The notes beneath the pieces are model-generated. The model was given only the letters and a program-made list of their open reading frames with translations, had not been told where the DNA came from and did not search any database. This document shows positions 45,211-52,629 of a stretch of 64,000 nucleotides of DNA, in pieces. Position 1 is the stretch's first letter, and the number at the start of each line of letters is the position of its first letter. The translations under genes and the position numbers were made by a program. Source of the DNA: Candidatus Poribacteria bacterium (lineage in GTDB: Bacteria > Poribacteria > WGA-4E > WGA-3G); assembly GCA_022827625.1 (NCBI GenBank), contig JAJEIE010000014.1, forward strand, positions 38,093 through 102,092, written 5' to 3'.

Positions 45211-46206
45211 CTACTTGATTACGCCAACGGCTTTGCGCACCTTCGCTAAAATCGGAACCGCGATATCGCGCGCTTTTTTTCCACCCTCTTCGAGTATCTT
45301 ATCCAATTCATCTGGATTGTCCATTAAATCATTATACCGATCGCGCTTGTCAGAAAATGTGGTCTCTAACAACCCAAACAGCTCCTTCTTCATCTCACCG
45401 TATGCGAGTCCACCGTTGAGATAAAGTTCCCTTTTCGCAGCGACAGCATCCGCATCAGCGAAATGCTGATAGATCGCGAAGACGTTACATTCATCCGGGT
45501 CTTTCGGATCCTCTGGCAGTTTGGAATCGGTTACAATACGCATAACGGCTTTGCGCACTTGGTTCGACGGTGCGAAAATCGGGATCACATTGTTATAACT
45601 TTTGCTCATCTTTCTGCCGTCAATGCCGGGGATAGTCATCACCTCTTTCCGAATAACGGCTTCTGGAATCGTCAAGATGTTACCGTAATTTCCGTTGAAG
45701 GTGAGTGCGACATCGCGCGTAATTTCGAGGTGTTGCTGCTGGTCGAGTCCGACAGGAACAATGTGTGTACCGTAGAGCAAAATGTCTGCCGCCATCAAAA
45801 CCGGGTACGTGAAAAGTCCAGAGTTGATGTTTTTATCCGCTTCGCGTCCCTCGGCGATGTTGTCATCAACAATCGCTTTATAGGCATGCGCCCGGTTGAG
45901 TAAACCCTTTGCTGTAAAACACGACAAAACCCACGACAACTCAAACACCTCTGGAATGTCGGATTGACGATAGAAAATCACCTCATCCGGGTTTAACCCT
46001 AATGCCAACCACGTCGCAGTCGCTTGATGGGTTAAGTACGCTAACTCTTTCTTGTCCCGGACAGTCGTGAGTGCGTGATAATCTGCGATAAAGTAGAGTG
46101 CCTGATATGTTTCTGCGAGTTCGAGTGCCGGTTTAATCATACCGAGATAGTTCCCGATATGCGGCTGTCCTGTCGGTTTGATTCCGGTTAAAGTTATCTG
46201 TTTCAA
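45211..46206 (-). CDS. trpS: Tryptophanyl-tRNA synthetase
   Basis: 331 residues, class I synthetase of normal length. GIKPTGQPHIGNYLGMIKPA carries the HIGH-type motif, PVGLDQQQHLEITRDVALTF binds tryptophan, and GIDGRKMSKSYNNVIPIF holds KMSKS. The ATG has aaaaaggag about 9 bases upstream. A promoter and a 20-codon upstream frame lie in the leader. Confidence 0.97.
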   Translation of the reverse strand: MKQITLTGIKPTGQPHIGNYLGMIKPALELAETYQALYFIADYHALTTVRDKKELAYLTHQATATWLALGLNPDEVIFYRQSDIPEVFELSWVLSCFTAKGLLNRAHAYKAIVDDNIAEGREADKNINSGLFTYPVLMAADILLYGTHIVPVGLDQQQHLEITRDVALTFNGNYGNILTIPEAVIRKEVMTIPGIDGRKMSKSYNNVIPIFAPSNQVRKAVMRIVTDSKLPEDPKDPDECNVFAIYQHFADADAVAAKRELYLNGGLAYGEMKKELFGLLETTFSDKRDRYNDLMDNPDELDKILEEGGKKARDIAVPILAKVRKAVGVIK

Positions 46207-46245
46207 TGCGATATATACTCCTTTTTAGGCTGCGGGGTGCTGTTG

Positions 46246-46308
46246 TTACGTGTCTTCCCTTAAGTGGGCGAGTTCCTCTCGGAGGCGTGCCGCTTCTGCT
46301 TCAGCCAA
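46246..46308 (-). CDS. Twenty-codon upstream ORF in the trpS leader
   Basis: It starts TTG with aaaggag 9 bases upstream and reads LAEAEAARLREELAHLREDT before TAA, ending 40 bases before trpS. It has no Trp codons, so it is not a classic attenuator peptide. The sequence resembles the coiled-coil tail of Uma2-type proteins, so it could be a gene remnant that now lies behind the promoter. Whether it is translated is unknown. Confidence 0.35.
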   Translation of the reverse strand: MAEAEAARLREELAHLREDT

Positions 46309-46349
46309 TATTTCTCCTTTTCTGAGTGTCCTGATAGAGATATATGTTA

Positions 46350-46378
46350 AGTATACCCAAAAAATCGGTGAATGTCAA
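46350..46378 (-). promoter_or_regulatory. trpS promoter
   Basis: On the minus strand TTGACA (46378-46373), a 17-base spacer and TATACT (46355-46350). The leader to trpS is about 135 bases. Confidence 0.8.
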
Positions 46379-46429
46379 GACCTACTATAGACAGCGATTC
46401 TCAATAGCACCGCCTAAATTCCCCAACAT

Positions 46430-47236
46430 TCAACGCCTACGAATAATAACAGAATCCCCACGTTTTAATCCTAAACGTTCCACAGCACTTCCACCATTGA
46501 CGGCAATTTCCAACATCCCAAAACTCCCGATAATCGCCAGAAGTTCACCAACTTCAGACTCGGCATAAGCACGATTAATTCGCGTAAGGCACGTTTGACC
46601 TATCTGAATCTCATAAGTAGACATACTTGTTGGAAGCGCGTCCTCTGGAATGTTTGTTATCGCATTGCCAAATCCGTCAATTTTGATAATCTGACCTGTC
46701 AATTTATGGTCAGAAACATAGAACGTTGGTATTGGAAGTCGAACGAGATTTTGCACGGGTGGACCAATGTCCCCAAGTGGTACAGCAAGCGATAAATGCG
46801 CCGCAACGGGAGCGAAAATATCCCGACCGTGGAATGTATTGCTCACCGCTGGCAAAAAGTAATCCTTGTTTTCGATCTCTACGACACGCGTTGGCTGTTC
46901 GCCTCCGTTCTCAATTTCTTGTAGCAGATACGTCAATATTCCGTTATCAGGACAGACGAAAGATGCCCGGTCTGTTTGACAGACGATTGCTCGTCGATCA
47001 CTTCCTACACCCGGATCAACGACGACAGTATGAATCGTGCCTTCGAGAAAATAGCGGTGCGCTGAATGGATTAAGAAGGCGGCTTCATGAATGTCTTGCG
47101 GTGGCACAGCGTGCGTGATGTCAACTATCTGCACATTCGGGTTAATACCTAAAATGACCCCTTTCATGACCCCGACATAAGCATCGCTTATGCCGAAGTC
47201 GGTCGTTAAGGTAATAATGCGAGGCGGATTGTTCAT
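46430..47236 (-). CDS. SAM hydroxide adenosyltransferase (DUF62)
   Basis: 268 residues from the ATG at 47236 (MNNPPRIITLTTDFGISDAY); the longer frame would overlap the upstream isomerase gene. ITLTTDFG, YVGVMKGVILGINPNVQIVD, ITHAVPPQDIHEAAFLI and HTVVVDPGVGSDRRAIV are family hallmarks. It converts S-adenosylmethionine and water to adenosine and methionine, related to fluorinases; the halogenase-specific loop was not seen. It follows the isomerase gene with a 4-base gap, so it is cotranscribed. Confidence 0.9.
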   Translation of the reverse strand: MNNPPRIITLTTDFGISDAYVGVMKGVILGINPNVQIVDITHAVPPQDIHEAAFLIHSAHRYFLEGTIHTVVVDPGVGSDRRAIVCQTDRASFVCPDNGILTYLLQEIENGGEQPTRVVEIENKDYFLPAVSNTFHGRDIFAPVAAHLSLAVPLGDIGPPVQNLVRLPIPTFYVSDHKLTGQIIKIDGFGNAITNIPEDALPTSMSTYEIQIGQTCLTRINRAYAESEVGELLAIIGSFGMLEIAVNGGSAVERLGLKRGDSVIIRRR

Positions 47237-47240
47237 CGGA

Positions 47241-48041
47241 TTAGAGGTTTTCCTGCATCCAGGCAAAGCTTTTTCGTTGTCCAGTTCCGTCGTTCTCTCT
47301 ACCCTCATATTCACAGCACCAGACCCCGTCATAGCCAGCTTCTCTCAGACACCGAATTGCTTTTGCGAGGTCTATTTCACCCTCACCGAGAGCCTCGCCG
47401 CGATAGTCAGCGCGCGAACCCGTTCCGTCCTTCAGGTGCGTGTGGAGTGTATAAGGTGCGACGATTTCATAATACCTACCCACGGTCTCTAAATCGTGTC
47501 CTGCCCAGCGGTAGTTCATTGTGTCCATATTCGCACCGACATATTTGGAGCCGACCCGTTCAAAGAGCTCCACCTGCAAATCACCGTCGTTCGTAACAAT
47601 GCCGTGATTGTCAACCGCTAAATAGACCTCTTCGCGTTCCGCAAATTCGAGGCATCGCGTGAGGCAGCCCGTCATTGCTTCAACCCAACGGCTTTCTGGT
47701 ACGGTATCCTTTGCAGCACCTCCCTCCGTGCGGAGAACTGAACAGCCAAGGCGTTTAGCGAGTCCGGCGATACGCGCCATTCGTGCGACTTGAGAACCGA
47801 TAGCATCCTCGTCCAGCACGACGAAATCGTTTCCAGCAGCAAGCGCAGAGACCTGTAAACCGTAACCTTCAACCTGTGCCCGGACGGCTTCGGCATTCTT
47901 TTCGGGATCAGCGATCTCTGAACTCCAAACGTCTCCTATCTGGAGTTCAACGTAACCGAATCCCGTTTCACTTGTGAACTTCAGAAAATCGTCAAGCGAT
48001 TTGCTGGCGTAGTTATAATGAATAAGCCCTAATTTTGACAT
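47241..48041 (-). CDS. Sugar phosphate isomerase/epimerase (AP-endonuclease-2 TIM barrel)
   Basis: 266 residues. LGLIHYNYASKSLDDFLKFT at strand 1, ETGFGYVELQIGDVW, LAVDNHGIVTNDGDL (metal-binding Asp and His), VGANMDTMNYRWAG and YTLHTHLKDGTG follow the fold, and YDGVWCCEYEGREN ends with the metal Glu. The substrate is unknown. First gene of the operon with the SAM hydroxide adenosyltransferase, served by the divergent promoter at 48128-48157. Confidence 0.83.
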   Translation of the reverse strand: MSKLGLIHYNYASKSLDDFLKFTSETGFGYVELQIGDVWSSEIADPEKNAEAVRAQVEGYGLQVSALAAGNDFVVLDEDAIGSQVARMARIAGLAKRLGCSVLRTEGGAAKDTVPESRWVEAMTGCLTRCLEFAEREEVYLAVDNHGIVTNDGDLQVELFERVGSKYVGANMDTMNYRWAGHDLETVGRYYEIVAPYTLHTHLKDGTGSRADYRGEALGEGEIDLAKAIRCLREAGYDGVWCCEYEGRENDGTGQRKSFAWMQENL

Positions 48042-48102
48042 AAATTCTTCTTCCTCTCTCTCGGAACAGCCTCAGCGAAATTCGTAAATCGTGTTAAAAT
48101 AC

Positions 48103-48132
48103 TTGCATCTTTTAAGGTTCTTATGCTATAAT
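48103..48132 (+). promoter_or_regulatory. mqnE promoter
   Basis: TTGCAT (48103-48108), an 18-base spacer and a perfect TATAAT (48127-48132). The leader to the ATG at 48283 is about 140 bases and holds CAGGCTTGCAGTC- and GAGGCTGCAGGCTGCG-type repeats. Confidence 0.65.
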
Positions 48133-48157
48133 ACTTTTATTATTAGACAAGTGTCAA
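48128..48157 (-). promoter_or_regulatory. Promoter of the isomerase/SAM-hydrolase operon
   Basis: On the minus strand TTGACA (48157-48152), an 18-base spacer and TATTAT (48133-48128). Its -10 hexamer occupies the same bases as the -10 of the plus-strand mqnE promoter. Confidence 0.7.
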
Positions 48158-48282
48158 GTTTTTTTTATCTTACTACGGATGGAAATTTCAGGCTTGCAGT
48201 CTTCGCTGATTTAGAAAAGATTTTGAGGCTGCAGGCTGCGTTGAAGCAGAAAAATTGAGGACTGAATCAGGAATAAAAAGTA

Positions 48283-49419
48283 ATGGAGAACTATAGCCGC
48301 TTTACTGATCCTAAACTGCCTGACATTTATGAAAAAGTCAAGGCAGAACAACGTCTCTCTTTTGAAGAAGGCGTATCGCTTTATGAAAGCCCAGACATTA
48401 CCGGTGTCGGATTTATTGCAAACCATGTGCGTGAACGCTTAAACGGGAACGTCGCTTACTATAATATCAACCAACACATTGATTATTCAAATGTCTGTAT
48501 CCTTCACGCCCGGTGTCATTTCTGTGCATTCGCCCGAAAAAATATGCAGACCGAAGGCGCATGGGAAATGAGTGTTGACGAATTTTTAGATAAAGCGATG
48601 TATTCTATAGAACATGGATGCACCGAGATTCACAGTGTTGGGGGCTTACACCCGAAATTGCCCTTTGACTACTACCTCGACATCATCCGGGGTCTCAAAG
48701 AACGGATGCCACAGGTCCACCTCAAATTTTTCACTGCTGTGGAGATTCATCACTTCTCACGCATCTTTAAGATGTCAATAGAAGAAGTCCTAACGCAGCT
48801 ACGGGAAGCCGGTTTGGATTCGCTGCCGGGCGGCGGTGCCGAAATCTTTGCCGAAGAGACACGCGAGAAAATTTGTCCGGGGAAACTAAGCGCAGAGGGT
48901 TGGTTGGAGGTTCACGATATTGCCCATCGCCTCGGCATTTCTACGAATGCGACAATGCTGTATGGACACCTTGAGACAAATGAGGATAGGGTTGACCATC
49001 TCATTAGGCTACGGGAGCAGCAGGATAAATCCGGCGGCTTCGTGACTTTCATTCCATTGGCGTTTCATCCAGCAAACAGTCGAATGTCATACTTGCCTTC
49101 AACAACAGGCCTAACAGACATTCGGAACATTGCCGTTGCGCGCCTCATGTTGGACAATATCCCGCATATCAAAGTTTACTGGATTATGACGGGTTTGAAG
49201 ACGGCACAGGTCGCACTCCGTTTCGGTGCTGACGACATTGACGGCACGGTAACCGAGGAAAAAATCACACACATGGCAGGTGCGGACACGCCAGAGGCTG
49301 TCGCCGTTTCGCAGCTCGTACACCTCATTGAAGAAGCCGGCTTCGTGCCTGTTGAGCGCGATACACTTTACAATGAAATTATTCGAGAGGGGAATCAGTG
49401 GTACAGAAAAGCCGCTTAA
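48283..49419 (+). CDS. mqnE: Aminofutalosine synthase, atypical radical-SAM motif
   Basis: 378 residues. It joins 3-(1-carboxyvinyloxy)benzoate to SAM's adenosyl group in the futalosine route to menaquinone; mqnA follows. YNINQHIDYSNVC then HFCAFARKN matches the family cluster region, but the cysteines are C72, C78 and C81 (CX5CX2C) rather than CX3CX2C. EIHSVGGLHPKLPFDYYLDI, LDSLPGGGAEIFAEETREKI and NATMLYGHLET are typical of MqnE/CofH-like enzymes. MqnC is an alternative within the same superfamily, but the mqnA linkage and GGLHP favour MqnE. It overlaps mqnA by 22 bases. Confidence 0.88.
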   Translation: MENYSRFTDPKLPDIYEKVKAEQRLSFEEGVSLYESPDITGVGFIANHVRERLNGNVAYYNINQHIDYSNVCILHARCHFCAFARKNMQTEGAWEMSVDEFLDKAMYSIEHGCTEIHSVGGLHPKLPFDYYLDIIRGLKERMPQVHLKFFTAVEIHHFSRIFKMSIEEVLTQLREAGLDSLPGGGAEIFAEETREKICPGKLSAEGWLEVHDIAHRLGISTNATMLYGHLETNEDRVDHLIRLREQQDKSGGFVTFIPLAFHPANSRMSYLPSTTGLTDIRNIAVARLMLDNIPHIKVYWIMTGLKTAQVALRFGADDIDGTVTEEKITHMAGADTPEAVAVSQLVHLIEEAGFVPVERDTLYNEIIREGNQWYRKAA

Positions 49420-50237
49420 GGGTAGGTGCAGTCTCGTTCCTGAACACCAAACCCCTTATTTATCCCCTTTTGAACAAAGAGATCGAAACGGATATTGTGC
49501 TCAGTGTTGATGTCCCCAGTCGTGTCGCAGCACTTTTAAGTAAAGGTGAACTGGATGTTGGATTGATTCCGATTGTCGAATACTTTCGCGCGAATCCTTT
49601 GGACACACCTTACTGCATTCTACCGGATATATCTATCACATCGCATGATAACGTTCGAAGTATTCAATTGTTTAGTCGTGTGCCGGTTCAGGAAATTCGA
49701 CGCATCGCACTCGACACTAATTCGCGCTCCTCTGTTGCGCTCTTGAAAATCCTACTTGCTGAGAAGTATGGTATCTCACCAGCATTCATCCCGTGTGCGC
49801 CGACAGTAACGCCAAGCACGGCTCTTGAAAACCGTCAAGACCCACCTTTTGAGGCAGTCCTTCTCATCGGAGACGCAGCACTGAGGCATCTCGGTTCGAC
49901 AGCGTATAATGTTGATCTTGGTAAGGTGTGGTATACGTTCACGGGTTTACCTTTTGTTTACGCCTGTTGGGTTGCGAGGCAGGCGGTGGATCTGGGAGAC
50001 TTACCGCAGGTACTCCTTGAATCAAAAGAACGTGGGACGGCACAAATACCGGAAATCGCACGGATTGAGGCGAAAAAATTGGGATTACCCGAAAGACTTT
50101 GTCTCGCCTATTTGCAAGATAGCATCAAATACGATCTGAACGAAGATACAATTGCAGGCATGGAACTCTTTTATAAGTACGCGGTAAAAAATAACCTCGC
50201 ACCGCCGTGTCGTCGTATCTCTTTTTACGCTAACTGA
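49398..50237 (+). CDS. mqnA: Chorismate dehydratase
   Basis: 279 residues from a GTG at 49398 inside the mqnE 3' end, with gagagggg upstream. RVGAVSFLNTKPLIYPLL is the signature of the MqnA periplasmic-binding-like fold; LDVGLIPIVEYFRAN, IALDTNSRSSVALLKILLAE and DLGKVWYTFTGLPFVYACWV follow. It removes water from chorismate to give the MqnE substrate. Its overlap with mqnE argues for coupled translation. Confidence 0.94.
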   Translation: MVQKSRLRVGAVSFLNTKPLIYPLLNKEIETDIVLSVDVPSRVAALLSKGELDVGLIPIVEYFRANPLDTPYCILPDISITSHDNVRSIQLFSRVPVQEIRRIALDTNSRSSVALLKILLAEKYGISPAFIPCAPTVTPSTALENRQDPPFEAVLLIGDAALRHLGSTAYNVDLGKVWYTFTGLPFVYACWVARQAVDLGDLPQVLLESKERGTAQIPEIARIEAKKLGLPERLCLAYLQDSIKYDLNEDTIAGMELFYKYAVKNNLAPPCRRISFYAN

Positions 50238-50270
50238 AAAGGTCCAATTACGCTAACTGAAAAGGTCCAA
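50225..50270 (+). repeat. 23-bp perfect tandem duplication at the mqnA-fur junction
   Basis: TTACGCTAACTGAAAAGGTC plus CAA is repeated exactly twice, 50225-50247 and 50248-50270. The first copy contains the mqnA stop codon; the second supplies the aaaagg ribosome site for fur. Confidence 0.95.
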
Positions 50271-50272
50271 AA

Positions 50273-50776
50273 ATGCAGTCTCCTAAGGACGAATCCACGC
50301 TGAATCCTCAGTTCATAACGCAGTTTGAAGATTATCTTAAAAGCTGTGGACTCCGTCTAACACAAAAGCGATTGGATATCCTAAATCAAGTTTTTGATTA
50401 TCCGGGACACTTCCAAACCGAAGACCTCTTGGTTCAGATGCGTCGAAACGGATACTTGGTGTCCCGTCCAACGATCTATCGGACGCTGCCCCTGCTCGTA
50501 AAAAGTGGATTATTGACGGAATTCATTGACGCCCAGAAGAATACTCGCTACGAAAGTATCCATTCCCTCCAAGAACACGCCCACCTTATCTGTCTTCGGT
50601 GCAATCAGATTGTTGAATTTAAAGAACCGCGGATTGACGCGTTGCAAAAGGCGGTGTGCGAAGCGCACCAATTTAAACCAGTACGTTTCCGTAATGAGAT
50701 CATCGGTCACTGTGCGGAATGTCAAGCGGAGTTAGAACCCAAAACAACCGAAGCAAACGATGAACCTACTGCTTAA
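50273..50776 (+). CDS. Fur-family metalloregulator
   Basis: 167 residues. The winged helix is YLKSCGLRLTQKRLDILNQV to YLVSRPTIYRTLPLLVKSGL. The dimerisation part has HAHLICLRCNQIVEF and GHCAECQAEL, giving zinc pairs C107/C110 and C147/C150. NTRYESIHSLQEHAHLIC supplies further metal His. It may be a Fur, PerR or Zur type; residues alone do not decide. It is cotranscribed with mqnEA by spacing and overlaps the convergent gene downstream by 11 bases. Confidence 0.92.
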   Translation: MQSPKDESTLNPQFITQFEDYLKSCGLRLTQKRLDILNQVFDYPGHFQTEDLLVQMRRNGYLVSRPTIYRTLPLLVKSGLLTEFIDAQKNTRYESIHSLQEHAHLICLRCNQIVEFKEPRIDALQKAVCEAHQFKPVRFRNEIIGHCAECQAELEPKTTEANDEPTA

Positions 50777-51467
50777 GGCGACCCCATGTTGTTGTCAATA
50801 ACCCTTCTGGATTCACCGGCAGTGTTTTCTCCTCTGCCTTCTCATAATCCTCATCGGTGGGTTGATACTCTAAATCGCTGGACCAGCAGAAAACGTCATA
50901 CTGGACTTCAAGTGAACTCCCTCGCGTCCATATCATCATGACATTCTCACCGTCTTGTAGCTCGTTGATTGTACCGGCATCCTTCCCGAAATCACCCGTC
51001 ATCTTCCACGTCCATACAGGGATATTTTCTTCAAAGATGATGTCATCAGGTCGCACAAAAGCAGGTTCGACTTCTGGAATTTTATTGCCATCATCTCCCA
51101 AAACCCACAACCAATCTGAGTGATTGTTCGGGTTAATGACTCGTCCGATAAACCGCCAGTCCCCGGCTTTTCCCTTAGCGAAACTGATGTCAAACCTATA
51201 CAGGAGCCATCCTTTTTTTGCCCCACCACTGGCATTCGTAACAATATCGCCGTAGGCACCATCCGAAGGCTTTTTCGCTTTTTCAGCGATACCCAATTTA
51301 TAAACATCCTCAGAATCCCTTTCATCAAAGGCTTCCGCCTCGAACCAAATCTGTTCACCTTTCGCATATTGAGAAACCTTAAATTCATCTACCGCAAAAC
51401 TCGTAATCGACTGCATCAGCAAAAAGCAGATCGTTAAACCGAGTGTTAAATAGCACCTCTGAAACAT
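50766..51467 (-). CDS. Exported protein of unknown function
   Basis: 233 residues from the ATG at 51467, chosen for GGAGG upstream. A signal peptide (LTLGLTICFLLMQSITSFA) precedes a beta-rich domain (FKVSQYAKGEQIWFEAEAFD, GWLLYRFDISFAKGKAGDWR) that looks like a carbohydrate-binding jelly roll, although no family is certain. It ends GLLTTTWGRLKQ, a tail shared in pattern with the LamG protein at 20849. Confidence 0.6.
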   Translation of the reverse strand: MFQRCYLTLGLTICFLLMQSITSFAVDEFKVSQYAKGEQIWFEAEAFDERDSEDVYKLGIAEKAKKPSDGAYGDIVTNASGGAKKGWLLYRFDISFAKGKAGDWRFIGRVINPNNHSDWLWVLGDDGNKIPEVEPAFVRPDDIIFEENIPVWTWKMTGDFGKDAGTINELQDGENVMMIWTRGSSLEVQYDVFCWSSDLEYQPTDEDYEKAEEKTLPVNPEGLLTTTWGRLKQ

Positions 51468-51523
51468 CGTGAGTCCCTCCACATTCCTTTTTTTATTATT
51501 TTAACGCAAGTTGCCACCTTTGC

Positions 51524-51624
51524 TGTAGAACCTTTTGGATTGTCTGAGAAAGCACGCAAACTAACAGTTTGCGGTACAAAATTCTGGTGCTAATGAATCA
51601 CTTTCACTAAAAAAGGGTTCTACA
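51524..51624. repeat. MITE-like inverted-repeat element
   Basis: Terminal TGTAGAACC (51524-51532) and GGTTCTACA (51616-51624) with flanking partial match form 9-bp or longer inverted ends. Inside is a perfect CGCAAACT-aac-AGTTTGCG palindrome (51555-51573). No coding capacity. It lies in the 323-base gap with no gene (51468-51790). Confidence 0.65.
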
Positions 51625-51696
51625 TGCCTAAAATCTTGTAAGTAGCAACTTGGGTTATTTTAACAGAATTTGAATGAAATTGCAATCTGAAAAAAT

Positions 51697-51725
51697 TTGA
51701 CAAGCATCTGAAAATGTTGTATAAT
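51697..51725 (+). promoter_or_regulatory. Consensus sigma-70 promoter for the Fe-S gene pair
   Basis: TTGACA (51697-51702), exactly 17 bases and TATAAT (51720-51725): both hexamers are perfect. The start codon is at 51791. No obvious operator palindrome was seen in the leader. Confidence 0.9.
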
Positions 51726-51790
51726 TGCAAAAACAGACTTCTTTCAAATAGCTGGTAGGTTCTGTCTTCTTGGATGTGAGGGTATGTCCA

Positions 51791-52162
51791 ATGTATACGC
51801 CACAGGTAATCGAACATTACGAAAACCCGCGCAACGTCGGTACGATCACTGATGCTGACGGGGCAGCTACCGTCGGTTCTGCCGCCAACGGTGAGATGGT
51901 GAAACTGACACTTAAAGTAGCCAACAACGTGATTGTTGCGGCAAAGTTCCGAGCCTTTGGATGCCCAACGGCTATCGCGAGTGCTTCCGTCCTTACCGAA
52001 ATGGTTACAGGGACCCACATTCCAGAGGCATTTCAGATTACCGCCGCACGTCTTTCTGATGCATTAGGGGGCCTGCCACTGGATAAACAACGTTACGCCG
52101 ACGCGGCTGAGGAAGTTCTAAAAACGGCAATCGCCAATTTTATGTCTGAAACGGAGGGATAA
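51791..52162 (+). CDS. IscU/NifU-N-like protein lacking two ligand cysteines
   Basis: 123 residues from the ATG at 51791, matching the family N-terminus (MYTPQVIEHYENPRNVGTIT); an in-frame TTG/GTG lies just upstream. The fold is clearly IscU, but GSPACGD is GSAANGE here (Asn33 for the first Cys) and the last KLHC is KQRY (Tyr102). Only Cys58 in FGCPTAIAS remains. It therefore may not assemble clusters by the standard three-Cys plus Asp route. It precedes an IscA-type gene by 5 bases, so the pair is cotranscribed. Confidence 0.85.
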   Translation: MYTPQVIEHYENPRNVGTITDADGAATVGSAANGEMVKLTLKVANNVIVAAKFRAFGCPTAIASASVLTEMVTGTHIPEAFQITAARLSDALGGLPLDKQRYADAAEEVLKTAIANFMSETEG

Positions 52163-52167
52163 CTACC

Positions 52168-52491
52168 ATGATTAGCGTCACAGAATCTGCAGCAGAAAAA
52201 GCCATCGCACTTATTAATAGCAATGATACCGAATCCAACCTCGGTTTACGCATGCAAGTCGTCGGGGGTGGATGTTCAGGTTTCCAATACAATCTTGAAT
52301 TCGGCACAGCAAAAAACACAGACAAGGTGTTTGAATTTCACGGTTTGAAGGTCTTTATTGACCCCAGGAGCACGCTCTATCTCGCCGGATCGGTCCTTGA
52401 CTATAATGATGGCTTGATGGATTCAGGGTTCAAGATTACGAACCCGAACGCAAAGAATACCTGCGGTTGCGGCGAGTCATTTAACGTTTAA
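52168..52491 (+). CDS. A-type iron-sulfur carrier (HesB/IscA/ErpA family)
   Basis: 107 residues. All three invariant cysteines are present: C36 in VVGGGCSGFQYNLEF, and C99 and C101 in NTCGCGESFNV. It delivers clusters to target proteins. ggaggg lies before the ATG. Co-expression with the altered IscU-like protein suggests the pair acts together. Confidence 0.93.
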   Translation: MISVTESAAEKAIALINSNDTESNLGLRMQVVGGGCSGFQYNLEFGTAKNTDKVFEFHGLKVFIDPRSTLYLAGSVLDYNDGLMDSGFKITNPNAKNTCGCGESFNV

Positions 52492-52500
52492 CTGGCTATC

Positions 52501-52620
52501 GGTTATCAGTCTTCAGTCGTTAGTTAAGAGCATTTTGTAACAATTCAGCTTTGCTTAGTGAACACCAACAGATGGTGAATTGTTACAGGAAATCTGCTTA
52601 ACCAACAACCGATAACCGAC
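52501..52620. repeat. Intergenic inverted-repeat element, copy F
   Basis: The perfect inner arms are TGTAACAATTCA (52536-52547) and TGAATTGTTACA (52576-52587). The outer arms are GGTTATCAGTCTTCAG to TTAAGAG and GCTTAACCAACAACCGATAA to CC. It lies between convergent genes and ends close to the isomerase stop. Confidence 0.75.
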
Positions 52621-52629
52621 AACTGAAAA

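Noticed and set aside
46207..46380. Trp attenuator or T-box for trpS
   Set aside because: The leader peptide has no Trp codons, no T-box sequence is seen, and no terminator/antiterminator pair precedes trpS.
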